Source: Gemmatimonadota bacterium
GTDB lineage: Bacteria > GCA-2686955
Length of the DNA: 7,207 bases
Reading direction: 5' to 3'
NCBI GenBank assembly: GCA_002686955.1
Contig: NYZA01000046.1
Location: 1-7,207 of the forward strand
Within the stretch, counting starts at the first letter, position 1; the number at the start of each line of letters is the position of its first letter. The position numbers and the translations under genes were made by a program. Under the pieces are notes generated by a model. That model saw only the letters and a list, made by a program, of their open reading frames with translations. It searched no databases and was not told where the DNA came from. This document shows, piece by piece, positions 1 to 6,929 of this stretch.

Positions 1-12
1 GGGGGGGGGGGG
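1..12. repeat. Homopolymer run of 12 G at the window start
   Basis: The first 12 bases are all G, followed by AGAGCG. Nothing else in the window resembles this run. It may be genuine, but a poly-G run exactly at an edge is also what dark-cycle artefacts of two-colour sequencing or a poorly resolved contig end look like. Confidence 0.9.
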
Positions 13-370
13 AGAGCGATTTCAACGAAGGATAGTGCGGGTTGCCGCAAACGTTCAACGTGATCGTGCACGGGAGAAGCCGTTCCGACCCCGGTGCACC
101 CCTGCGGTCGCAATGAGCCGACACCGGCCAGGCGCCCTCTTCTCGAGAAACGCGCCTCAGCTCCCCTCCGAGTCGTGCCGAGCGCGCTGGCGGTGAAGTC
201 GAATTCGTGGATTGCGGCATGCGCTACTCGCCGCGCGGGAAGTCTGCCTTCGAACGAGTGCGGATTGCCCAGGCATGGCTGCGATGAATCACCGTCGAGC
301 GAATAGATGACCTTCTGGACCAGCGGTTATGCTCTCTATCTAGCAACCGCCTCACCTTCCCCCAGCCATC

Positions 371-374
371 GAGG
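371..374 (+). promoter_or_regulatory. Ribosome binding site that decides the start of the CotH gene
   Basis: GAGG lies seven bases before the ATG at 382. The same frame is open from an ATG at 307, but that start has no Shine-Dalgarno sequence and would put 25 non-hydrophobic residues ahead of the signal peptide. The GAGG and the signal peptide together favour 382. Confidence 0.7.
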
Positions 375-381
375 ATTCATC

Positions 382-3300
382 ATGCCCCTACGAATGATCG
401 GGAGCCTTCTGTTCCTAGCGTGTTACGTCTCCCCGGCGCTCGGTCTTTATTCGAAGGGCTTCAACTGCGGGGACGACGGCCAGGTGGTTGTGGATGACGG
501 AAGTCGCTACGACGCGGACCGCAACTACTCCGCAGGCAATGGATCGGGTCGGGTCGACGGCACTCCGAGGAAGAACGGCAGCCAGGACACCGGTGACATG
601 GGCGGCATCGTCGAGCTGATCCAGACCAGGCGGCTAATGAGGGGCTGGACCGAGGGCATGAGCGAGTACCGATTCGACGTATCGCCGGGGCGATACCTGG
701 TGTCGATGCACTTCATGGAGAGCCAACACCATTGGAGCGGGCTGCGCCGTTTCGATATCATGGCGGAGGGGGAGTCGATTGTCGAAGGCCTGGATATCTT
801 CCTGCAGGTCGACCGGCGTTTCGCGATGAACATCCGAAGGGGGGTGACCGTTGTCGATGGAGCGCTGAACGTGGAGTTCGTCAGCGACATCGGCACCCCG
901 TATATCGAGGCGATCCACGTCGAAAGGTTCGCCGATGACCAGCTCGCGCCATCGACCCCCGCCGGGCTTTCGATCATCCCAAGCTATCGGGAGAACATTC
1001 TCTTCTGGGAGGAGAACTATGAACGCGATCAGCTCGGTATCTGGATCTGGCGGGAGGACCTCACCGCCGGCACGCCCGAAGAGCTGGTCCGGGCCGATCC
1101 GGTGGTCGCTGCTCGATTCGTAGACGCCGACCTCGAGGCCGGGCACGACTATCGCTACCGGCTCTCTGCCGTCGATGTGTGGGGCTACGAAAGTTCGAAG
1201 TCGACCCCACTCGTCGCTACGACCTTGTCTTCGATCGAGGCACCATTGCCGGTTCACGAGTTCTTCATGGCCGACGACGATCTCCGATGGTTGAACCAGA
1301 ACCGCCGGAGCGACGAGCTTTTACCCGCCGACTACATCATCGACGGTGAGCTCTGGGAAGATATTGGGATTCGCTACCGTGGCAATACCACGCGCGATCT
1401 GATCAAGAAGAACTACAAGATAAGGGCCGACAACGACGATCCCTTCCCCCCCAATCGAATCAAGATCAACCTGCAGTCGGAGTGGCGCGTTCCTTCGCTT
1501 CTTCGGGAGAAACTCGCATACGATGCGTTCGCCTTGGCAGCTGCTCCGGCAAGTGTCGCGGACTACGTGCATCTCGAAAGGAATGGACGCTTCATCGGCG
1601 CGTATCTCGATATCGAACAAGTCGACGAGTATTTCCTCGAAGAGCGAGGGATGGAGGGCTCGCTCTGGAAGGCCGACACCGAAGCATTTTCTGGGGATTG
1701 TCGGCGTCTCGGGCAACTTTCGGCCTACTACCGGCCCTATGTGCTCGAAGTGGGCACTTACGATGACTACTCTCACCTCGACGAGCTCTTCCGTGTGGTC
1801 AACGATACGCCGGCTGAGGTGTTCCGAACCGAGATACTGGATCATCTCGACGTGGCGAGCTTCATGCGCTTTTACGCGGCACAAGCGTTGGTCGCCAACT
1901 GGGATCACGTCATCCACAACTACTACCTCTTTCGCGATGTCCACACGGGCCTCTTCGAGTTCATTCCGTGGGACCTGGAGCTCGGTTGGGACGACCACAA
2001 TCAACCGATCCCCTATGGAACCTCCAGGCATCGCTACTTCTTCCTCTTCTACAATCGCCTCTACAATCGCCTGATGACGACGCCGCAGTACAAGCGCATC
2101 TTCAACGTCACTCTGAAAGCGCTGCTGAACGGCCCCTTCGAGCCGGGGGCGGTTCTGGAGGCAATTCAACAGGATCACGCGCTCTTGCGTCCCGAGATGG
2201 AGCGGGATTTGTACAAGCCGGGATGGGAAAGCATCGACTACTTCGACAGCGATCTCGATGAGCTGCGCTCGTTCGCCGAAGCACGTCGTACGAACCTATT
2301 CGAGCAGCTCTCCAATTGGGCTACCGACCCCACCGTCAACCTCTTCGTAAACGAAACGGTTCTGAACAACGTCACTGGCGCAACGGACGAGGCTGGCGAT
2401 CACGATCCCTGGGCCGAGATTCACAATTTCGGAAACGAAACAGTGGATCTGAGTGGGCTTTCGCTCTCGGATGACCCCGGCCAGCCCACGAAATGGTCGT
2501 TTCCTCCCGCCACAATCCTCGCTCCAGGATCTTATCTGCAGGTCTGGCTCGACGGGGAGCCTGGTGAAGGCGCCCTTCACACTTCATTCCGCGCGATGCC
2601 GAATACCGATGCACTGCTGATCTCCAAGGCATCGGGAGAGACCATCGACAGATTCGATCTCGCTGGGTTTTCGATTGCGGATGTTCCTATTTGCCGAACA
2701 CCCGATGCCGGTGTGGCGATCGGGCCGATGGCGGTGGCGACACCCGGCGCCGCGAACGACCCCACACCCCTCGTCGGTATGTCGCTGTCGGCAGCCGTCG
2801 AGGAGTATCTCCCGGGAGATTCGGTGCTGGTCGAGCTCGAAGTGACCAACCACCGGGATTTCTCGAGATCTCTCGATCTCGAGATCCGCTCGATCTTGCC
2901 GCATGGAGAGCAACTCTTGCTCGAGATGCCGCTCGAGCTCGAGGGTGGCGAGCAGCTCGAGCAGCGCCTTATGGGAATGATCCCGGATCCCGGTCCGGCT
3001 GTTTCGTTCACCGTCGAAGCGACGCTTCGAGATGAGCTCGGAGCGATTGCTCATGTCGCCCTTCTCGAAGGAAAGATTCGAGATCCCAGACCGATCTCGC
3101 TGGTCGTGAACGAGATCATGGCGTCGAACGATACGACGATCGCCGACGAGGCGGATCAGTTCGATGATTGGATCGAGGTCTACAATTCTGGTACAAGGGC
3201 CATCGATCTGGATGGTCTGTACCTGTCCGACAATCCGAGCGACCCGCGCAAATGGTCGATCCCGAGCGTCGTCTTGAATCCTGACAGCCACCTAATCATC

Positions 3301-3525
3301 TGGTGTGACGATGATCCGGAGCAGGGGCTGCTGCACGCCTCGTTCAAGCTGAGCTCAGGCGGCGAGGAGGTTGCGATCTACGACTACGATCGGAGAAGCA
3401 ACAGTGTAATCGACAGCGTGGTCTTTCCTCAGCTGAGCTCTGATACTGCCTACGGCCGCTCACCGGACGGGTCGCCGAATCTCGTGCTGCTGCCCTGGCC
3501 GACTCCGGGCGATTCGAACCCGTGA
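382..3525 (+). CDS. Secreted CotH kinase-family protein with malectin, FN3 and two lamin-tail domains
   Basis: Predicted exported protein of 1047 residues. Residues 1-21 form a signal peptide (MPLRMIGSLLFLACY core, likely cleavage after SPALG). Residues about 26-182 resemble a malectin-type carbohydrate-binding domain (FNCGDDGQ opening, RYLVSMHFME strand). About 190-280 is FN3-like (STPAGL, YRYRLSAVD). About 290-640 is the CotH domain, with IRYRGNTTR (330-338), the LREKLAYDAF helix, GAYLDIEQVDEYF, then NWDHVIHNYYLF and FIPWDLELGWD, which carry the acidic residues conserved in the family (Asp508, Asp531). Residues about 652-792 and 906-1047 are lamin-tail domains joined by an Ig-like beta region (798-901). 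The protein ends in PTPGDSNP with no membrane anchor or sorting tail. Characterised CotH proteins include a spore-coat kinase; whether this one phosphorylates anything is unknown. It may bind surface glycans or form part of an extracellular structure. GC is lower than in the downstream operon. The family call is confident, the function is not. Confidence 0.88.
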   Translation: MPLRMIGSLLFLACYVSPALGLYSKGFNCGDDGQVVVDDGSRYDADRNYSAGNGSGRVDGTPRKNGSQDTGDMGGIVELIQTRRLMRGWTEGMSEYRFDVSPGRYLVSMHFMESQHHWSGLRRFDIMAEGESIVEGLDIFLQVDRRFAMNIRRGVTVVDGALNVEFVSDIGTPYIEAIHVERFADDQLAPSTPAGLSIIPSYRENILFWEENYERDQLGIWIWREDLTAGTPEELVRADPVVAARFVDADLEAGHDYRYRLSAVDVWGYESSKSTPLVATTLSSIEAPLPVHEFFMADDDLRWLNQNRRSDELLPADYIIDGELWEDIGIRYRGNTTRDLIKKNYKIRADNDDPFPPNRIKINLQSEWRVPSLLREKLAYDAFALAAAPASVADYVHLERNGRFIGAYLDIEQVDEYFLEERGMEGSLWKADTEAFSGDCRRLGQLSAYYRPYVLEVGTYDDYSHLDELFRVVNDTPAEVFRTEILDHLDVASFMRFYAAQALVANWDHVIHNYYLFRDVHTGLFEFIPWDLELGWDDHNQPIPYGTSRHRYFFLFYNRLYNRLMTTPQYKRIFNVTLKALLNGPFEPGAVLEAIQQDHALLRPEMERDLYKPGWESIDYFDSDLDELRSFAEARRTNLFEQLSNWATDPTVNLFVNETVLNNVTGATDEAGDHDPWAEIHNFGNETVDLSGLSLSDDPGQPTKWSFPPATILAPGSYLQVWLDGEPGEGALHTSFRAMPNTDALLISKASGETIDRFDLAGFSIADVPICRTPDAGVAIGPMAVATPGAANDPTPLVGMSLSAAVEEYLPGDSVLVELEVTNHRDFSRSLDLEIRSILPHGEQLLLEMPLELEGGEQLEQRLMGMIPDPGPAVSFTVEATLRDELGAIAHVALLEGKIRDPRPISLVVNEIMASNDTTIADEADQFDDWIEVYNSGTRAIDLDGLYLSDNPSDPRKWSIPSVVLNPDSHLIIWCDDDPEQGLLHASFKLSSGGEEVAIYDYDRRSNSVIDSVVFPQLSSDTAYGRSPDGSPNLVLLPWPTPGDSNP
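2862..2961. repeat. Cluster of six CTCGAG palindromes inside the CotH-family gene
   Basis: CTCGAG occurs at 2862, 2878, 2920, 2932, 2938 and 2956. A perfect 12-base palindrome GATCTCGAGATC lies at 2875-2886, and the 10-mer TCTCGAGATC is repeated at 2861 and 2877. Five of the six CTCGAG copies are in frame and encode Leu-Glu in the Ig-like linker between the two lamin-tail domains, so codon choice plus a Leu/Glu-rich strand is the simplest explanation. Confidence 0.8.
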
Positions 3526-3550
3526 GCGACAATCGTATACGGATCCACAA

Positions 3551-3679
3551 ATGAAACGAATGGGCTTCGCCATACCGCTCGCGGTCTGCACATGGACCTA
3601 CTCGACCGCTGCCTTCAGCCAATACGCCATGCACTGGACGACGCGAGCTACGCTGACGGGAGTCGGCAACTTTTCTTGA
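3551..3679 (+). pseudogene. Short ORF with signal peptide, possible remnant of a secreted protein
   Basis: The 42-codon frame starts 25 bases after the CotH stop. It begins MKRMGFAIPLAVCTW and runs to AAFSQYAMHWTT: basic n-region, hydrophobic stretch, and an AFS-Gln junction that looks like a signal peptidase I site (cleavage about residue 23). Only about 19 residues follow before TGA at 3677. A signal peptide followed by Gln-Tyr-x-x-x-Trp is a common opening in secreted beta-rich proteins of environmental bacteria, so this may be a gene broken by a stop or frameshift. Downstream frames are open for some distance, but I recognise no domain in them. A weak GGAT lies six bases before the ATG. 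It could also be a real small exported peptide or chance. Confidence 0.3.
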
Positions 3680-3714
3680 ACGACGAAGTGGCTACACCGA
3701 CAAGGCGGAAACCC

Positions 3715-3740
3715 GGGCTGGAGGGATGTTCCTCCGGTTT
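3715..3740 (+). terminator. Stem-loop, possible weak terminator after the CotH gene
   Basis: GGAGG (3720-3724) pairs with CCTCC (3731-3735) around a six-base loop. The stem can extend outward through T-G, C-G and three G-T wobble pairs to 3715/3740. There is no T tract after it, so it is not a classical intrinsic terminator. Its position, 190 bases past the CotH stop and before the truA operon, is suitable for one. Confidence 0.22.
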
Positions 3741-3900
3741 CGAAGATCGCCGATCGGCCGGAGATGTGGTGCAGATGGGATGCCAAAGTCACAAGTTATT
3801 CCTGCGCGAACCCTTAGGTGGCGGATCCTGGTGTCTGTGTGCATCGAGCTTGCTCGCGGCCCGATCCGAGGAAGCCCGGCCGCGGCGAATCGGCGCGGGC

Positions 3901-3931
3901 TGGACATCCGGGGCGATCTAGGAGCTAAACT
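3901..3931 (+). promoter_or_regulatory. Candidate sigma-70-type promoter for the truA operon
   Basis: TGGACA (3901-3906) matches five of six bases of the -35 consensus. TAAACT (3926-3931) matches four of six of the -10 consensus. The spacer of 19 bases is longer than ideal. Transcription would begin near 3938 and leave a leader of about 38 bases before truA. In a GC-rich genome such a match can easily arise by chance. Confidence 0.22.
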
Positions 3932-3975
3932 CAGCGATTCTCAGCAGTCCATCGAACTCCAGCTACCCCCTCGAC

Positions 3976-4755
3976 ATGCCATCCTTTCGAATCACGCTAG
4001 AGTACGACGGCACCGATTTCAGCGGCTGGCAACGGCAGCGGGTTCCTCGCACCGTGCAGGGAGAGGTCGAAGCGGCGTTGGCTTTGCTTTGCAGAAGACC
4101 GGTGCCTATCAAGGCGGCCGGGCGGACCGACGCGGGCGTTCATGCGACGGGGCAGGTGGCGAGCTTCGCGCTCGAGACCCTGCCCTGGGGGGATCGAATC
4201 GAGGATTTCGTCGGGGATCTGGCTTGCCGGCTCGATCGGGCTCTGCCCGAGGACATCGCCGTGCGCGATCTGAGCGTCGCAGCGCCTGGATTCAGCGCCA
4301 GACACGATGCCTTGCGTCGAAGCTACCGCTACCGGATCCGGCGCCGGCGGCGGCCCTTGAGCCGACATCTCAGCTGGGCTGTCCCTTATGAGCTCGATCC
4401 AGAACCGATGGGTGCGGCGATCGATATCATGAGAAAGCACAAAGACTTCAAAGCATTTACTCGAGTCGAGCTCGAGCTTCCTGCCTACCTGGTGGAGCTG
4501 AGCCGGCTCGAGCTCGTGCGCGCCGAGGATGGTTTCGATCTTCTCGTGCGTGCGAGGCGCTTTCTGCACAACATGATCCGGATAATGGCCGGCACCCTGG
4601 TCGACGTGGGTCGCGGGAGGCTCGTTCCGGCCGATGTGGATCACGCGTTGCGAATGCGCGACCGTCGTCTCGCGGGACCAACCGCTCCACCGCACGGGCT
4701 CTGCTTCGAGGGGGCCGACTACGCCGACGTGGACTCTCGGCCCGCCGAGCGCTAG
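3976..4755 (+). CDS. truA: tRNA pseudouridine synthase A
   Basis: Cytoplasmic enzyme of 259 residues that isomerises uridines to pseudouridine at positions 38-40 in the anticodon arm of tRNAs. The N-terminus LEYDGTDFSGWQRQ (residues 8-21) is the family opening and fixes the start. The catalytic motif AGRTDAGVHA (48-57) carries the nucleophile Asp52. Further family signatures are the LDRALPEDIAV stretch (86-96), FSARHDALRRSYRYR (106-120) with its conserved tyrosines, RRFLHNMIRIMAGTL (194-208) and AGPTAPPHGLC (233-243) near the C-terminus. Length is normal and the protein looks complete. No good Shine-Dalgarno sequence precedes the ATG; the only GGAG (3921-3924) is about 50 bases away. It appears to be the first gene of the compact run to purB. 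Confidence 0.96.
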   Translation: MPSFRITLEYDGTDFSGWQRQRVPRTVQGEVEAALALLCRRPVPIKAAGRTDAGVHATGQVASFALETLPWGDRIEDFVGDLACRLDRALPEDIAVRDLSVAAPGFSARHDALRRSYRYRIRRRRRPLSRHLSWAVPYELDPEPMGAAIDIMRKHKDFKAFTRVELELPAYLVELSRLELVRAEDGFDLLVRARRFLHNMIRIMAGTLVDVGRGRLVPADVDHALRMRDRRLAGPTAPPHGLCFEGADYADVDSRPAER

Positions 4756-4792
4756 AAACGACCGCCCCCCCAAGAAAAAAGAAGATGAAGAT

Positions 4793-4796
4793 GAGG
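4793..4796 (+). promoter_or_regulatory. Ribosome binding site of the transaldolase gene, inside a palindrome
   Basis: GAGG lies seven bases before the ATG at 4804. It is embedded in the perfect 10-base palindrome GAGGATCCTC (4793-4802), and the preceding spacer is unusual: seven C (4765-4771) followed by a purine-rich stretch. An out-of-frame ATG at 4785 opens a 17-codon frame that ends at 4838 inside the transaldolase gene. Confidence 0.7.
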
Positions 4797-4803
4797 ATCC
4801 TCA

Positions 4804-5463
4804 ATGAAGCTGTTCATAGATACCGCCAACACCGATGAGATTCGAGCCGCGGCGACCCTCGGCCTGCTCGATGGCGTGACCACCAACCCGAGCCTTCTAG
4901 CGAAGGAGATCGCGCGCCGCGGGGGCGGCGAGCAGGAGGCGATCTTCAAGGAGATCTGCGAGCTCGTGCCCGGTCCCGTGTCGGCCGAGGTGACCGCTAC
5001 CGATTACGAGGGGATGGTGCGACAGGGCCGCGAGGTGGCGGCGATCGCTTCGAATGTGGTCGTGAAATGCCCTCTGACCGAAGATGGGCTCAGGGCGACC
5101 CGCACCCTATCCGGGGAAGGGATCGGGGTGAACGCCACGCTGGTGTTTCAACCGATTCAGGCGCTGCTCGCCGCCAAGGCCGGGGCGGCCTACGTCTCCC
5201 CCTTCGTCGGGCGCCTCGACGACATCTCGACCACCGGGATGGCGACGGTACAGGAGATCGTAGAGATCTTCAGCAACTATGCCTTCTCCACGGAGGTGAT
5301 CGTGGCATCGGTGCGAAACCCGATCCATGTGGTCGACGCCGCCCGCATGGGGGCCGACATCGCGACGATCCCCTATGGTGTGATCATGCAGCTGGTGAAA
5401 CATCCGCTCACCGACATCGGTCTGGCCCGCTTCGTCGCGGATGCGGCCAAATACACGAGCTAG
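4804..5463 (+). CDS. tal: Transaldolase (small FSA/TAL subfamily)
   Basis: Cytoplasmic class I aldolase-type enzyme of 219 residues, the usual length of the small transaldolase / fructose-6-phosphate aldolase subfamily. It transfers a dihydroxyacetone unit between sugar phosphates in the non-oxidative pentose phosphate pathway through a Schiff base. Visible motifs: FIDTAN with Asp6, GVTTNPSLL (24-32), VVVKCP with the Schiff-base Lys88, [32 protein letters not shown] (130-140), RNPIHV and [19 protein letters not shown]. Phe134 in SPFVGR matches true transaldolases (Phe178 of E. coli TalB); fructose-6-phosphate aldolases carry Tyr here (E. coli FSA Tyr131). I therefore infer transaldolase activity. 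One oddity is Cys89 in VKCP, where Ile or Val is commoner. It lies 48 bases after truA and 4 bases before the protease gene. Confidence 0.94.
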   Translation: MKLFIDTANTDEIRAAATLGLLDGVTTNPSLLAKEIARRGGGEQEAIFKEICELVPGPVSAEVTATDYEGMVRQGREVAAIASNVVVKCPLTEDGLRATRTLSGEGIGVNATLVFQPIQALLAAKAGAAYVSPFVGRLDDISTTGMATVQEIVEIFSNYAFSTEVIVASVRNPIHVVDAARMGADIATIPYGVIMQLVKHPLTDIGLARFVADAAKYTS

Positions 5464-5467
5464 AAGA

Positions 5468-6907
5468 ATGCGCGCACGCTCCTTCTTCGCCATCGCCCTT
5501 GGTGCCCTGGCCCTCGCCCCGGCCGCGCGCTGGGTGCTCGCGCCACCGCCCGAGCACGGGATCGCCAGGGCGGAGACCGAGACGCTCTTCGAATCGCACA
5601 GGAACGCGATCGTCGAGGCGGCGGAGCGAGTGGGGCCGGCGGTCGTCGCGGTGCACACCTACTCGACCCAGGTTGTGCAGGGCTCGGCCGGCCCATTCGG
5701 GGACCCCTTCTTTCGGGGGTTCTTCGCGCCGCGCTACTACGAACGGCCGGTCGCCGGGCTCGGCAGCGGGGTGATCATCGACGAGCGCGGCTATGTGGTC
5801 ACGAACGATCACGTCGTGCAGGGCGCCGAGAAGATTCACATCAAGCTGCCCGATGGACGGGAGCTGCCCACGACTCTGGTGGGGACCGATCCTTCCAGCG
5901 ATCTTGCTCTTCTGCGGATCGACGATCCGCCGGAGAATCTGCCCCGAGTGGAGTTCGCCGACTCCGATCGGCTCCTGATCGGGGAGTGGGCAATCGCGAT
6001 CGGCAATCCCTTTGGAGATCTGATCGACGACCCGCGGCCGACGGTGACCGCGGGGGTCGTGAGCGCGCTGCACCGCGACGTGAAGAGCGATGTGCAGTCG
6101 GAACGGGTCTACCGAGACATGATCCAGACCGACGCCTCGATCAACCCCGGGAACTCCGGCGGTGCGCTGGTCAACGGCGAGGGTGAGCTGATCGGGGTCA
6201 ACACCTTCATCTTTTCGAGCGGAGGCGGCTCGTTGGGGATCGGATTCGCCATCCCCTCGAATCGGGTTCATAAGGTGATTCGAGATCTGGCGGCCCACGG
6301 CGAGGTGCGCCCGGTCTGGATGGGCGTGCTGGTGCAGGAGGTGAGCGAGGAGCTGGCATCGGCGCTCTCTCTCGATGAGGGGGAGGGGGTGCTGGTCGCC
6401 GACGTGGTCGATGAGAGCCCGGGCGAGCGGGCCGGACTGCGGAACGGAGACCTGATCGTGGAGCTCGGGGGCGAGACGATTCGGAACGCGCTCGATTTCG
6501 AGCTCGCTCTGGCACAAGCGGTAGTCGGGGAGGAGCTCGATCTGCGCTACTTGCGGGGCCGGGAATCGATGCGGACCGCAATTGAGCTGGCGGAGCGGCC
6601 CGCCGACCTCGACGAACGCGAAATCGCCTCGCTCGGTATGCGCGGCCGCGACCTGACCGATAGCCTGGCCCGCCGGCATCGGGTGCGGGGGCGGCGAGGC
6701 GTGCTGATCACCACCCTCGATCCGAAGGGCGCGCTGGCTCGCTCCGGTGTCGAGGTGGGCGACGTGATCCGCGGCTTCGGTCGCTGGGAGATCCGCTCCG
6801 CGGAGGAGCTGGCCCATGTGGTGGAACGGGTTCGACGCGGCAATCCGGTGCTGATCACTTTCGAGCGGCAGGGGCGGATGTTCCACCGGCGCTTCGTGGT
6901 GCGCTGA
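5468..6907 (+). CDS. HtrA/Deg-family periplasmic serine endoprotease, two PDZ domains
   Basis: Protein of 479 residues expected to degrade or refold damaged proteins in the periplasm. Residues 1-35 look like a signal peptide (MRARSFFAIALGALAL core, possible cleavage after ARA35); an uncleaved membrane anchor is also possible. The trypsin-like domain spans about 45-275 and has a complete triad: His115 in TNDHVV, Asp145 in SSDLALL, Ser230 in NPGNSGG. The FGDPFFRGFF stretch before the domain resembles the LA-loop region of DegP/DegQ. PDZ1 spans about 280-378 (VWMGV carboxylate-loop region, ESPGERAGLRNGDLIV), and a more divergent PDZ2 spans about 391-479 (GVLITTLDPKGALARSG, VGDVIRGFG). An ATG at 5441 is in frame, but it would overlap tal by 23 bases and put a poorly hydrophobic stretch in front; 5468, four bases after the tal stop, is preferred. 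The sequence does not separate DegP, DegQ and MucD types, so no symbol is given. Confidence 0.94.
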   Translation: MRARSFFAIALGALALAPAARWVLAPPPEHGIARAETETLFESHRNAIVEAAERVGPAVVAVHTYSTQVVQGSAGPFGDPFFRGFFAPRYYERPVAGLGSGVIIDERGYVVTNDHVVQGAEKIHIKLPDGRELPTTLVGTDPSSDLALLRIDDPPENLPRVEFADSDRLLIGEWAIAIGNPFGDLIDDPRPTVTAGVVSALHRDVKSDVQSERVYRDMIQTDASINPGNSGGALVNGEGELIGVNTFIFSSGGGSLGIGFAIPSNRVHKVIRDLAAHGEVRPVWMGVLVQEVSEELASALSLDEGEGVLVADVVDESPGERAGLRNGDLIVELGGETIRNALDFELALAQAVVGEELDLRYLRGRESMRTAIELAERPADLDEREIASLGMRGRDLTDSLARRHRVRGRRGVLITTLDPKGALARSGVEVGDVIRGFGRWEIRSAEELAHVVERVRRGNPVLITFERQGRMFHRRFVVR

Positions 6908-6919
6908 CTCCAGAGCGGC

Positions 6920-6923
6920 GGAG
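6920..6923 (+). promoter_or_regulatory. Ribosome binding site of purB
   Basis: GGAG lies six bases before the ATG at 6930, within a GA-repeat stretch that runs up to the start codon. It supports the chosen purB start, which also matches the family N-terminus. Confidence 0.7.
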
Positions 6924-6929
6924 AGAGAG

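Larger units (their letters stand above)
1..381. other. Non-coding stretch upstream of the CotH-family gene
   Basis: I find no recognisable gene, tRNA, repeat array or strong promoter here. The only plus-strand reading frame of any length (94-306, 70 codons) has a composition rich in Arg, Pro, Ser and Ala, no domain I recognise and no clear ribosome binding site, and I regard it as chance. The region probably carries the promoter of the downstream gene, but I cannot point to convincing -35/-10 boxes. Confidence 0.55.
3526..3975. other. 450-base gap between the CotH gene and truA
   Basis: The gap separates the exoprotein gene from the housekeeping run. It holds a short interrupted ORF for an exported peptide (3551-3679), a stem-loop (3715-3740) and a weak promoter-like pair just before truA. 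No full-length gene is convincing: a plus-strand frame at 3592-3921 (109 codons) has no recognisable domain and no ribosome binding site, and minus-strand frames are short. I see no tRNA, repeat array or insertion sequence. Confidence 0.6.

Noticed and set aside
94-306. Plus-strand frame of 70 codons upstream of the CotH gene
   Set aside because: No Shine-Dalgarno site, no domain, and a composition typical of chance frames in GC-rich DNA.
313-342. Possible promoter TTCTGG / TATCTA before the CotH gene
   Set aside because: The -35 element matches only two of six consensus bases, so it is not better than chance.
1321-2178. Minus-strand open frame of 285 codons inside the CotH gene
   Set aside because: It lies opposite the best-conserved part of the CotH domain and shows no family motif; it is a shadow frame.
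3500-3530. tRNA T-arm-like string (GGTTCGAATC on the minus strand) at the end of the CotH gene
   Set aside because: The flanking bases do not form a five-base-pair T stem, no acceptor, D or anticodon arm is visible, and the bases encode the conserved PGDSNP tail of the lamin-tail domain.
3873-3901. Inverted repeat AGCCCG / CGGGCT in the gap before truA
   Set aside because: The stem is only six base pairs around a 17-base loop with no T tract, so it is weak as a terminator or operator.
3592-3921. Plus-strand frame of 109 codons in the gap before truA
   Set aside because: It has no ribosome binding site, no recognisable domain and an atypical composition. Its start lies within the more plausible signal-peptide ORF in another frame.
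5408-6886. Long minus-strand open frame (492 codons) opposite the protease gene
   Set aside because: It is antisense to a complete HtrA gene with an intact catalytic triad. Such frames arise from GC-rich third positions, and its sequence is rich in His, Arg, Pro and Asp with no recognisable domain.
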